Assembly (NCBI GenBank): GCA_021731565.1
Contig: JAKFXD010000136.1
Span: 1-35,615 of the forward strand
DNA: 35,615 nt
Source of the DNA: Methylocystis sp.
Lineage (GTDB): Bacteria > Pseudomonadota > Alphaproteobacteria > Rhizobiales > Beijerinckiaceae
Direction of reading: 5' to 3'
Positions 8,321-15,716 of the stretch are shown in pieces; position 1 is the first letter of the stretch, and each line of letters opens with the position of its first letter. The translations under genes were made by a program, and so were the position numbers. The notes beneath the pieces are model-generated. The model was not told the DNA's origin. It saw only the letters and a list, made by a program, of their open reading frames with translations, and did not search any database.

Positions 8321-9391
8321 CTAGCCCCACCAGAAGATCGCCGCGACGATGACGTAAAGACCGATGAGCGCAGCCCCGTCGACCATGTCGGCGCGGCCGT
8401 CGACGGTCACCACGGTGACGACCAGGACGGAAAGAAACAGCGCCGCCGCGAGAATCGGCGGAATGGCGAGCGTGAATGGCGCCGCGCCGCCGATCGCGTA
8501 GCTGACGAGCACGAGAACCGGGATAAGCGCCACTGCGACCTGAAGCGCCGAGTTGAGGATCACGCTGACCGCGAGGTCAGCCTTGCCTTGCGCCGCAAGC
8601 CGAACGCCAACGATATTTTCGACGGCGTTGCCGGCGATGGCGACGACGACAAGCCCGGAGAAGGCTTCGCTGACGCCAAGCGTCTCGATCGCGGGACCGA
8701 GCGCGTCGACAAACCAGTCCGACACAAAGCCGGCGGCAACGCCGCAAACGGCGAGAACGCCGACCGAAGCGCCGAGCGGCCAGGCGTGGAGGCGCGCATG
8801 AGTCTCGGCCGGCAGCGCGCGCTGGCCCTGACGAAGCATGGCGTGAGTGAGAACAACAAAAACGAGCAACAGCACAATTGCGCAGACGATGGCGAGCTCC
8901 TGCTCATGCGCGCCGCTCGGCAGGTGCAATTCCTGGGCAAGCGTCGGCAGCACCAGCGCGGACACGGCCAAAAGGAGAAGGATCGCAATCATCCGCGGCG
9001 ATTGACTTTCGAAGTGAAGAACGCCGAGCTTCCAGCCGCCGGCGACAAAGGCAAGCCCGAGAACCAAGAGCGCGTTCGACAGAATCGAACCGATCAGCGA
9101 CGCCTGCACGACGGTCAATAGCCCGGCCCTGAGCGCGAAGATGCAGACGAACAGCTCGGGGAGATTGCCGACCGCCGACTGAACAATACCCGTCGCCGCC
9201 GGCGAGAGGTGATTGCCAAGTTGATCGGTGGCTTCGCCAATCACATAGGCGACGCTGGCGAGCGCCAGAGCGGAGGCGATGAAGTTAACGATCGATCCGG
9301 CTTGCGCAAAATGCAGCGCCGCGGCGACTCCGATAAGTCCGGCCGCTGGCGCCATCGTCGCGAGGACTTTACCGTTGGCCGCTGCGTTCAT
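8321..9391 (-). CDS. Cation/proton exchanger, CaCA superfamily (Cax/ChaA type)
   Basis: An inner-membrane antiporter, probably exporting Ca2+ (or Na+) in exchange for protons. At 356 aa it has about eleven hydrophobic segments in two homologous halves separated by a hydrophilic stretch near 188-205. The two alpha-repeats that form the ion site are clear: GNLPELFV (res 75-82) in the first half and GNAVENIV (254-261) in the second. Each has the acidic residue that binds the cation, and each is followed by a SLIGSILSN-like or SVILNSALQ helix. It lies about 100 bp downstream of ppsA on the same strand, with no obvious functional link. Confidence 0.9.
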   Translation of the reverse strand: MNAAANGKVLATMAPAAGLIGVAAALHFAQAGSIVNFIASALALASVAYVIGEATDQLGNHLSPAATGIVQSAVGNLPELFVCIFALRAGLLTVVQASLIGSILSNALLVLGLAFVAGGWKLGVLHFESQSPRMIAILLLLAVSALVLPTLAQELHLPSGAHEQELAIVCAIVLLLVFVVLTHAMLRQGQRALPAETHARLHAWPLGASVGVLAVCGVAAGFVSDWFVDALGPAIETLGVSEAFSGLVVVAIAGNAVENIVGVRLAAQGKADLAVSVILNSALQVAVALIPVLVLVSYAIGGAAPFTLAIPPILAAALFLSVLVVTVVTVDGRADMVDGAALIGLYVIVAAIFWWG

Positions 9392-9488
9392 TTGCTTTTC
9401 CTTTGCTCGGCGACGCGCGCCACGGTCGCTCGACGCGCTACGCGGGCGCGAATGAGGATTTCAGTTAGTCTAAGGACACGCTTGCCGA

Positions 9489-11960
9489 TCAATCCGACTT
9501 TCTCGGCGCTCTGCCGAGACGCTTCTCCAATTCGACGATGCGCTTCGTCGTCTGCAGGACCGTGTCGGGGTTGAGGCTGATCGAGTCGATCCCCAGGCGC
9601 ACCAGGAACTCGGCGATTTCCGGATAATCCGAAGGCGCCTGGCCGCAAATTCCGCAGTGACGGCCGTTGCGTCTCGCCCCTTCGACCGCCAATCGAATCA
9701 TCTCCTTGACGCCTTCGTCGCGTTCATCGAAGTCGAAGGCGACGATTTCCGAGTCGCGATCGACGCCGAGCGTCAGTTGCGTCAGATCGTTCGAGCCGAT
9801 CGAAAATCCGTCGAAGCGCTGGGAGAATTGATCGACCAACAAGACATTGTTCGGGATTTCGCACATCACATAGATTTCGAGTCCGTTCTGGCCGCGTTCG
9901 AGACCAAGCTCCCGCATCAGGGCAAGGACTTTCTCCGCTTCTTCGATGCGGCGGCAGAAGGGAATCATCAGCTTGACGTTGACGAGGCCCATCTCGTCGC
10001 GCACGCGTTTCATCGCGGCGCATTCGAGCGAGAAGCCGTCCCGATAGGCGGGGTGCGCGTAGCGCGAAGCCCCGCGAAAGCCGATCATCGGATTGGCTTC
10101 ATCAGCTTCGAAAACCGCGCCGCCGAGCAATGACGCATATTCATTGCTCTTGAAGTCGGACATGCGCACGACGACGGGCTTGGGATAAAACGCCGCCGCG
10201 ATCGCGCCGACTCCTTCCGACAGTCGCTTGACGAAGAATTCGCCGGGGCTTGCATAATTGGCGGTCAGTCGCGCAATTTCGGCGCGTTCGCGCGGTTCTA
10301 GCCGCTCCGGATGGGCGAGCGCCATCGGATGCGCCTTGATCGAATCCGCGATGACGAACTCCATGCGCGCGAGACCGACGCCGTCGTTCGGCAAGGCGGC
10401 GAGCGCGAAAGCGCTGTCGGGATTGCCGACGTTCATCATCACATGGGTGGCTGGCCTTGCCAGAGTCGACAGATCGACTCTTTCCACCTCGAAGTCGATG
10501 CCGCCTTCATAGACTTTTCCGACGTCGCCTTCGGCGCAGCTCACCGAAATCAGATCGCCGGTGCGGATGAGGCGCGTCGCCGCGTCCGTGCCGACGATCG
10601 CGGGAATGCCGAGTTCGCGCGCGACGATCGCCGCATGGCAGGTGCGGCCGCCGCGATTGGTCACGATCGCCGCGGCCGATTTCATCACCGTGCCCCAATC
10701 GGGCGAGGTCGTGTCGGCGACGAGGATTTCGCCCGGGACGAATGTCGAGAGCGCGCTGACGTGCTCGATCACCCGCGCCTTGCCGCTGGCGATCTTCGCG
10801 CCGACCGCGCGTCCTTCGACGATCGCCGCGCCATGCTTCGTCACCTTGTAAATTTCGGCGATGTTGCGGTCGCGGCGGGACGCGACCGTTTCGGGGCGCG
10901 CCTGCACGATATAGAGCCGGCCGTCGACGCCGTCCTTCGCCCATTCGATGTCCATCGGACGGCGCGCGCCGGCCTTGGCGCTGTAGTGCGCCTCGATCGT
11001 CATGGCCTGTCCGGCGAGGGTCAGCGCCTCCTCGTCGGAAATGCAGAATTTCTCTCTATCCTTGACGTCGGTCGGAAGATTCCGCGTCGTCGCCCTGCCG
11101 CGATCGGAAAACACCATCCTGATTTTTTTTGCCCCGAGCGTGCGTTTCAGGACGGCGCGCTTGCCCTGCCGGTAGGTCGGCTTGAAGACGTAGAATTCGT
11201 CCGGATCGACCGCGCCCTGCACCACGTTCTCGCCAAGACCATAGGCGCCGGTGATGAAGACGACGTCCTCGAATCCGCTTTCGGTGTCGATCGTGAAGAT
11301 GACGCCGGACGCGGCCAGGTCCGACCGCGCCATTTTCATCACGCCAACCGAGTTGAACACCTTGAAATGATCGAAGCCATTGTCGATGCGATAACGGATG
11401 GCGCGGTCGGTGAACAGGCTCGCAAAGCAATGACGAACCGCGTCGAGAACGGCCGAAGCGCCGCGGACGTTGAGATAGGTGTCATGCTGGCCGGCGAAAC
11501 TCGCGTTCGGCAAATCTTCGGCCGTCGCCGAGGAGCGCACCGCGACCGTCAGATCGCCGCCATATTCCTGCGTGAGGCGGGCCAGCGCGTCGCGTATTTC
11601 GGCCGCGAGATCGGGCGGCGTCTGCGCGCCGTAGACGATGTCGCGGGCGTGCGCGGCCCGCTTCGCCAAATCGTCGACGTCGGACGGATCGAGTCCGTCG
11701 AGCGCCGCCCTGAGGGCGCTCCAGGCGCCGGCCTCATCGAGCGCATAGCGATAGGCTTCGGCGGTGACGGCGAAGCCATTGGGCACCAGAATGCCTTTCG
11801 CCGTCAGCTCGCGATACATTTCACCGAGCGAAGCGTTCTTGCCGCCGACGAGCGGCACGTCGGCGATGCCGACCTCGCCAAAAAAGCGGATGAAGCGCGC
11901 GGGCGCCGGAGGCGCCGGTCTTGCCTCTGGGGAAATAAGGGAGTCGGCCGATTCGTTCAT
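9489..11960 (-). CDS. ppsA: Phosphoenolpyruvate synthase
   Basis: Makes PEP from pyruvate and ATP (releasing AMP and phosphate) for gluconeogenesis. From the ATG at 11960 it is 823 aa. Domain order is the N-terminal ATP-binding domain (VGGKNASLGEM near 38-48; VRSSATAEDLPNASFAGQHDT near 141-161), the swivelling phosphohistidine domain with H442 in GGRTCHAAIVARELGIPA, and the C-terminal PEP/pyruvate barrel ending with the catalytic Cys772 in CGICGQAPSDYPE. The Thr-Cys-His context is the site where family members are regulated by the DUF299 kinase/phosphorylase. The frame stays open to 12050, but conserved sequence begins only after the ATG chosen. A perfect dyad lies about 90 bp upstream. Confidence 0.95.
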   Translation of the reverse strand: MNESADSLISPEARPAPPAPARFIRFFGEVGIADVPLVGGKNASLGEMYRELTAKGILVPNGFAVTAEAYRYALDEAGAWSALRAALDGLDPSDVDDLAKRAAHARDIVYGAQTPPDLAAEIRDALARLTQEYGGDLTVAVRSSATAEDLPNASFAGQHDTYLNVRGASAVLDAVRHCFASLFTDRAIRYRIDNGFDHFKVFNSVGVMKMARSDLAASGVIFTIDTESGFEDVVFITGAYGLGENVVQGAVDPDEFYVFKPTYRQGKRAVLKRTLGAKKIRMVFSDRGRATTRNLPTDVKDREKFCISDEEALTLAGQAMTIEAHYSAKAGARRPMDIEWAKDGVDGRLYIVQARPETVASRRDRNIAEIYKVTKHGAAIVEGRAVGAKIASGKARVIEHVSALSTFVPGEILVADTTSPDWGTVMKSAAAIVTNRGGRTCHAAIVARELGIPAIVGTDAATRLIRTGDLISVSCAEGDVGKVYEGGIDFEVERVDLSTLARPATHVMMNVGNPDSAFALAALPNDGVGLARMEFVIADSIKAHPMALAHPERLEPRERAEIARLTANYASPGEFFVKRLSEGVGAIAAAFYPKPVVVRMSDFKSNEYASLLGGAVFEADEANPMIGFRGASRYAHPAYRDGFSLECAAMKRVRDEMGLVNVKLMIPFCRRIEEAEKVLALMRELGLERGQNGLEIYVMCEIPNNVLLVDQFSQRFDGFSIGSNDLTQLTLGVDRDSEIVAFDFDERDEGVKEMIRLAVEGARRNGRHCGICGQAPSDYPEIAEFLVRLGIDSISLNPDTVLQTTKRIVELEKRLGRAPRKSD

Positions 11961-12051
11961 GACGCGCTCTTTTGGGTCGGGGTCAGGGCGAGAAGTCGTT
12001 GAGCCAATTGGACCACAAATATTGCAGGCGCGCGGCGATAGTGAGCACATG

Positions 12052-12066
12052 CACAGAATTTCTGTG
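12052..12066. promoter_or_regulatory. Perfect dyad upstream of ppsA (candidate operator)
   Basis: CACAGAA-T-TTCTGTG is an exact 7-1-7 inverted repeat about 92-106 bp upstream of the ppsA start and about 210 bp before the divergent coiled-coil gene. It is AT-richer than its surroundings, as operators often are. The cognate regulator is unknown. Confidence 0.45.
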
Positions 12067-12174
12067 AGCGCGGCGCGTTTTTAGTCGCAGCGGCGATCGT
12101 ATTGGCTTAAGCATAGTTTGTGGAGGCCGATACTGTCCTAGGGAAAACGCTCACCTCGCTGGCTGTGGCTAAAA

Positions 12175-12212
12175 CTTGACCTGATGGTCGAGATTTGGCC
12201 GGATTCTTGACC
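12175..12212. promoter_or_regulatory. Repeated CTTGACC elements
   Basis: CTTGACC occurs at 12175-12181 and 12206-12212, 31 bp apart (about three helical turns). The first copy also forms an imperfect dyad with GGTCGAG at 12186-12192. They precede the plus-strand coiled-coil gene. They may be regulator sites, or TTGACC may act as a -35 element. Nothing else is seen in the 11961-12273 intergenic region apart from the dyad at 12052. Confidence 0.3.
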
Positions 12213-12273
12213 ATAATCGGAATCAGAGCGAACGCGCTGGCCAATCCAGCTCGTGCGATAGCGGGAGGCGCTA

Positions 12274-12786
12274 ATGGATTCGCTAGATCTGGATCAGGTG
12301 ATGGACGATATCATCCCGAGAGGGGAGAACAGACCCCCGGCCCCCAATTATCCTGCCCGTCAGCGGCCGCGCGCCCCGGACGACGCCGCAGCGGCGCTGG
12401 ACCTCGTGTCCCAGGCCGCCGCCGCGATAAAGGAGCTTGAGAAGCAGTCGGCGCAGGCGGTGGCGCGGGCGCATACCGCCGCCAACGCGGTGCGAGAGAA
12501 GCTGGAGCGCGCCGACGAGCGCGGCGACCGAGCCGAAGCGGCGCTGCGCAAATCGGAGGCGGAGGTCGCCGAACTCTCGACCGCGCTGGTTCAGTCGCGC
12601 AACGATGTCGAGGCGCTGCAGTCGCTGCTCGCGGCGACGCAGACCGAGCTTGCGGCCATGGAGCAGCGGGCGATGGTCGCGGAAAGGCGCGCCACCGAAG
12701 CGGACGCCGCCATGCAGCGGATTGTCGACGCGATTCGAACGCAGCTTCCGGTCAAGGTCGCCGAACAGGCCAAGCCCGCCGCCTGA
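12274..12786 (+). CDS. Coiled-coil hypothetical protein
   Basis: A 170-aa soluble protein that I do not recognise. Residues 1-40 are low-complexity and proline rich (MDSLDLDQVMDDIIPRG, then PPAPNYPARQRPRAP). Residues ~41-150 form an uninterrupted Ala/Glu/Arg-rich helix with heptad character and no proline, consistent with a long coiled coil. The last ~20 residues (IRTQLPVKVAEQAKPAA) are not helical. No catalytic motif, signal peptide or membrane segment is present. GGGAGG lies 5 nt before the ATG, and the acidic start plus Shine-Dalgarno support translation here. It is divergent from ppsA. A structural or scaffold role is possible but not shown. Confidence 0.7.
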   Translation: MDSLDLDQVMDDIIPRGENRPPAPNYPARQRPRAPDDAAAALDLVSQAAAAIKELEKQSAQAVARAHTAANAVREKLERADERGDRAEAALRKSEAEVAELSTALVQSRNDVEALQSLLAATQTELAAMEQRAMVAERRATEADAAMQRIVDAIRTQLPVKVAEQAKPAA

Positions 12787-12812
12787 CGCGCAAATCCGGG
12801 CCGCACAGCAGT

Positions 12813-12838
12813 CGGCGGCTCGAAGCCGGCCGCCGCCG
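12813..12838 (+). terminator. Possible terminator after the coiled-coil gene
   Basis: CGGCGGC (12813-12819) pairs with GCCGCCG (12832-12838) around a 12-nt loop, followed only by CTTT. It lies 27 nt after the stop codon. The poor T-run makes it a weak intrinsic terminator at best. Confidence 0.35.
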
Positions 12839-12881
12839 CTTTGCATCGTCGCGGTCGCACGGATCGACTCAGCTCAGCTAA

Positions 12882-13205
12882 AGCGCGCCGCGAAACAGTG
12901 GCGCGGTTTGGCGTAGTCTCTTTCGTCCAGAGCTTGCAGAACATCTAGGACGTGAAGCCTTTGAGCGCGATGGCGTCGGATCGAGGCTGGGCTTCGGCGA
13001 GGTCGAGGCGCCGTTCGTCGCGCCGATGCGCCTGGCGATGAACGGCGACGCCGTCACCGGCGCGCCGTACGAGGAGTTGCTGGCCGGAGCCGGCGCGCAT
13101 AGCGCGGCAGCGATTGGCGATCCGGTCCACGTTTTCGACGCCGCCCGTTCCGTTGACGATTTGCCTGCCGATCCAGCCGGCTTCTCGACCGGCGGAGTGC
13201 TTTAA
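12882..13205 (+). pseudogene. Open frame without a start codon; possible gene remnant
   Basis: Between the TAA at 12879 and the TAA at 13203 one plus-strand frame is open for 107 codons and reads like protein (LFRPELAEHLGREAFERDG, GEVEAPFVAPMRLAMNG, GDPVHVFDAARSVDDLPAD). It has no ATG, GTG or TTG until the internal ATG at 13026, which would leave only 59 residues and has no Shine-Dalgarno. Either it is the decayed 3' end of a gene, a small protein starting at 13026 or at a rare start codon, or a chance frame in GC-rich DNA. I do not recognise the family. Confidence 0.35.
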
Positions 13206-13280
13206 CCCTTCCCCAATTGACGCACATCATTACGGCACGGCGCCGCTTGTTTGATCGGCCGATAGGGGCCGCCGTCTCAC

Positions 13281-13297
13281 TTGCGCGCTGCGCGCAA
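13281..13297. promoter_or_regulatory. 17-nt perfect dyad, candidate activator site for nrt
   Basis: TTGCGCGC-T-GCGCGCAA is an exact inverted repeat whose 3' end is 21 bp before the sigma-54 promoter match. Enhancer-binding proteins such as NtrC bind dyads upstream of such promoters. The TGC/GCA arms resemble an NtrC site, but the spacing (9 nt between TGC and GCA) differs from the usual 11, so the identity of the regulator is uncertain. Confidence 0.4.
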
Positions 13298-13318
13298 CGG
13301 AATTCATGCGCCTGGTTC

Positions 13319-13334
13319 TGGCGCCCGACTTGCA
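13319..13334 (+). promoter_or_regulatory. Sigma-54 (RpoN) promoter upstream of nrtA
   Basis: TGGCGCCCGACTTGCA aligns with the sigma-54 consensus TGGCACG-N4-TTGCA without gaps: the invariant GG and GC are present and exactly 10 nt apart, and 14 of 16 positions agree if N counts as a match. Transcription would start near 13345. Sigma-54 control of nitrate uptake through NtrC is established in Proteobacteria. Confidence 0.68.
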
Positions 13335-13341
13335 ACGATGA

Positions 13342-13371
13342 GGGGGAATAGCCGGACTCCCTTCCCCCGGC
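13342..13371 (+). promoter_or_regulatory. Alternative hairpins in the nrt leader RNA
   Basis: GGGGGAA (13342-13348) can pair with TTCCCCC (13362-13368). Inside and overlapping it, GCCGG (13351-13355) can pair with CCGGC (13367-13371). The two helices exclude each other. They lie at the predicted 5' end of the transcript, ahead of the terminator hairpin. I found no clear ANTAR-type A1/G4 hexaloop pair. Confidence 0.4.
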
Positions 13372-13403
13372 CGCGGCCCAATGACGGGACGCATCAGCGA
13401 CGC

Positions 13404-13460
13404 CGCTGTTCCGAGAGCCAAGCGCAATTGCGCGGCGCTCCCGGACAGCGGTTTTTTTTT
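13404..13460 (+). terminator. Leader terminator immediately upstream of nrtA
   Basis: A long hairpin: CGCTGT/ACAGCG, bulged T, CCG/CGG, one A-C mismatch, GAG/CTC, then an inner GCGC-AATT-GCGC helix, followed directly by G and nine T (13452-13460). This is a textbook intrinsic terminator, but it lies 27 nt before the nrtA start and downstream of the putative promoter. It therefore looks like an attenuator that must be overcome for expression, as in ANTAR (NasR/NasT)-controlled nitrate operons. Confidence 0.78.
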
Positions 13461-13487
13461 GCTCTGCGATAAATGACGAGGACCAAA

Positions 13488-14798
13488 ATGAGCAACGACA
13501 AAGCCGATGTTTCACGCCAGCCCGCGCTCAATCGACGCGCCGCGCTGAAAGGCGCGATGGCGACTTTGGCCGCGGCGAAGTCCCTACTGCCGGGCGGCGC
13601 CTTTGCGCAAAACGCTGGCCCCGAGACTACGAAAGCGGTCCTTGGCTACATCGCGCTCACCGATTCAGCGCCGCTGATTATCGCCAAGGAAAGAGGCCTC
13701 TTCGCCAAGCACGGCTTGCCGGACGTCGAAGTGCTGAAACAGGCGTCCTGGGGCGCGACGCGCGACAATCTCGTCCTGGGCGGCGCCAATAATGGCATTG
13801 ACGGCGCGCATATCCTGACGCCGATGCCCTATCTCATCACGACCGGCAAGGTGACGCAGAATAATGCGCCGACGCCGATGTATATTCTCGCGCGGCTCAA
13901 TCTAGATTGCCAGGGAATATCGGTCGCTAACGAATACAAGGATCTCAAGGCCACCGCCAAAGCCGACGCGCTAAAGGCGGCTTTCGCGAAGAAGAAAGCC
14001 GAAGGCAAGGAGGTGAAGGTCGCCATGACCTTCCCGGGCGGGACGCATGATTTGTGGCTCCGCTATTGGCTCGCCGCCGCGGGAATTGATCCCGACAAGG
14101 ACGTCTCGACGATCGTTGTGCCGCCGCCCCAGATGGTCGCGAATATGAAGGTCGGCAATATGGACGCCTTCTGCGTCGGCGAACCGTGGAACGAGCAGCT
14201 CGTCAACCAGGGAATCGGCTACACCGCGTGCGCCACTGGCGAAATCTGGGCGAAACATCCCGAAAAGGCGCTCGGCATGCGCGCCGATTGGGTTGACAAA
14301 AATCCCAAAGCCGCGATCGCGCTGACCGCCGCCGTCCTGGAGGCTCAGCAGTGGTGCGACAAGAACGAAAACAAAGCCGAGCTCGCCGAGATTGTCGGCC
14401 GTCGTCAGTGGTTCAACGTGCCGACGACAGACATCATCGGTCGGCTCAAAGGCGACATCAATTATGGAAACGGCCGAGTCGAAAAGGGAACAAAGCAGCT
14501 CATGAAGTTCTGGCGCGATCACGCGTCATATCCCTTCAAGAGCCATGACGCCTGGTTCATCGTCGAAGATATGCGCTGGGGCAAGCTCGATCCCAAGACA
14601 GACGTCAAGGCGCTCGTCGACAAGGTCAACCGTGAGGACCTGTGGCGCGCGGCCGCCAAATCGATCGGCGTCCCGGCGAAGGACATTCCCGCCTCGACCT
14701 CGCGCGGCAAGGAAACCTTCTTCGACGGCAAGGTCTTTGATCCCGATCAGCCGCTCGCCTATCTCAAGAGCCTCGCCATCAAGCGGGCCGAAGTTTGA
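13488..14798 (+). CDS. nrtA: Nitrate ABC transporter, substrate-binding protein
   Basis: Periplasmic nitrate-binding component of an NrtABD importer (CmpA/NrtA family), 436 aa from the ATG chosen. A Tat signal is visible: NRRAALKG with twin Arg 16-17, a hydrophobic region, and an AFA cleavage site at residue 40. The mature protein has family blocks VLGYIALTDSAPLIIAKERG, MTFPGGTHDLWLRYWLAAAGIDP and MDAFCVGEPWNEQ. GAGGA (13478-13482) is correctly spaced for the ATG at 13488; an in-frame ATG at 13473 lacks a good site. It is first in an operon behind a sigma-54 promoter and terminator leader. Bicarbonate or cyanate binding is possible in this family, but nitrate is most likely. Confidence 0.9.
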   Translation: MSNDKADVSRQPALNRRAALKGAMATLAAAKSLLPGGAFAQNAGPETTKAVLGYIALTDSAPLIIAKERGLFAKHGLPDVEVLKQASWGATRDNLVLGGANNGIDGAHILTPMPYLITTGKVTQNNAPTPMYILARLNLDCQGISVANEYKDLKATAKADALKAAFAKKKAEGKEVKVAMTFPGGTHDLWLRYWLAAAGIDPDKDVSTIVVPPPQMVANMKVGNMDAFCVGEPWNEQLVNQGIGYTACATGEIWAKHPEKALGMRADWVDKNPKAAIALTAAVLEAQQWCDKNENKAELAEIVGRRQWFNVPTTDIIGRLKGDINYGNGRVEKGTKQLMKFWRDHASYPFKSHDAWFIVEDMRWGKLDPKTDVKALVDKVNREDLWRAAAKSIGVPAKDIPASTSRGKETFFDGKVFDPDQPLAYLKSLAIKRAEV

Positions 14799-14818
14799 AT
14801 TCGACGCGCGAGGCCGAC

Positions 14819-15706
14819 ATGACAATGCCATTGACGAAGAACGCAATCTCGGTGAGCCCGCTCGACGACGCCGACGAAATCTTTCATCGGCGCCGCACGC
14901 CGCTCGCGGTCAAATATCGAACGCAGATTCGCGCCTTCTTCGCTGCAATCTTGCCGCCCATTATCACATGCGCCGTGATCCTCCTGGTCTGGCAGATCAT
15001 ATGCGCGCGGCCCAATTCGGCGCTGCCGTCGCCCGCGCGCATCTGGACCGAGGCTAATGATCTCATCCTACATCCATTCTTCGTCAATGGTCCGCAGGAC
15101 ATAGGGCTCGGCTGGCGCGTGTTGACGTCGCTTCAGCGCGTCGCTGTCGGCTTCGGGCTGGCGAGCGTCGCGGGCGTGATCGTCGGCGCCTTCGTCGGAC
15201 AAGCGCAATGGGCGGCGCGCGGCCTCGATCCGATCTTTCAGGTCTTGCGGACGGTGCCGCCGCTCGCCTGGCTGCCGATCTCGCTCGCCGCCTTTGGCGA
15301 CAGTCGCCCGTCGGCGATCTTCGTGATCTTCATTACCGCGATCTGGCCGATCATCATCAATACCTCCGTCGGCGTGCGAAACATTCCGCAGGACTATCGC
15401 AACGTCGCCGCCGTGCTTCGGCTCAACGCGCTCGAGTTCTTTTACCGCATCGTCGCGCCAAGCGCCGCCCCTTACATTTTCACCGGACTACGCATCGGGG
15501 TCGGCCTTTCCTGGCTCGCGATCGTCGCAGCGGAGATGCTCACCGGCGGCGTCGGCATCGGCTTTTTCATCTGGGACGCCTGGAATTCCTCACGCCTGCC
15601 AGACATTTTCGTCGCGCTGCTCTACATCGGCCTCACCGGCTTCTTTCTGGATCGACTCATCGGCTTCATCGGCGCGTTGGTGACGCGCGGCGCGCAGCCG
15701 AACTAG
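14819..15706 (+). CDS. nrtB: Nitrate ABC transporter, permease
   Basis: Inner-membrane permease of the importer, BPD_transp_1 fold, 295 aa from the ATG at 14819 (GAGG 5 nt upstream). A TTG at 14795 overlapping the nrtA stop is an alternative start. About six hydrophobic segments are visible, starting with AILPPIITCAVILLVWQII. The cytoplasmic EAA loop that contacts the ATPase is NVAAVLRLNALEFFYRIVAPSAAPYIFTG. RTVPPLAWLPISLAAFGDS is typical of the NrtB/SsuC/TauC group. It lies between nrtA and nrtD in one operon. Confidence 0.9.
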   Translation: MTMPLTKNAISVSPLDDADEIFHRRRTPLAVKYRTQIRAFFAAILPPIITCAVILLVWQIICARPNSALPSPARIWTEANDLILHPFFVNGPQDIGLGWRVLTSLQRVAVGFGLASVAGVIVGAFVGQAQWAARGLDPIFQVLRTVPPLAWLPISLAAFGDSRPSAIFVIFITAIWPIIINTSVGVRNIPQDYRNVAAVLRLNALEFFYRIVAPSAAPYIFTGLRIGVGLSWLAIVAAEMLTGGVGIGFFIWDAWNSSRLPDIFVALLYIGLTGFFLDRLIGFIGALVTRGAQPN

Positions 15707-15716
15707 GGAGGTCAAC

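Noticed and set aside
8317-8328. 12-bp palindrome GGGGCTAGCCCC at the end of the exchanger gene
   Set aside because: It spans the stop codon, has no loop and no T-run; a 12-bp GC-rich palindrome is not remarkable alone.
10311-12002. A 563-codon plus-strand open frame
   Set aside because: Antisense to ppsA, which has all catalytic motifs.
13256-13271. CGGCC-GATAGG-GGCCG hairpin as an ANTAR target loop
   Set aside because: The six-nt loop lacks the required A at position 1 and G at position 4, and it lies upstream of the predicted transcription start.
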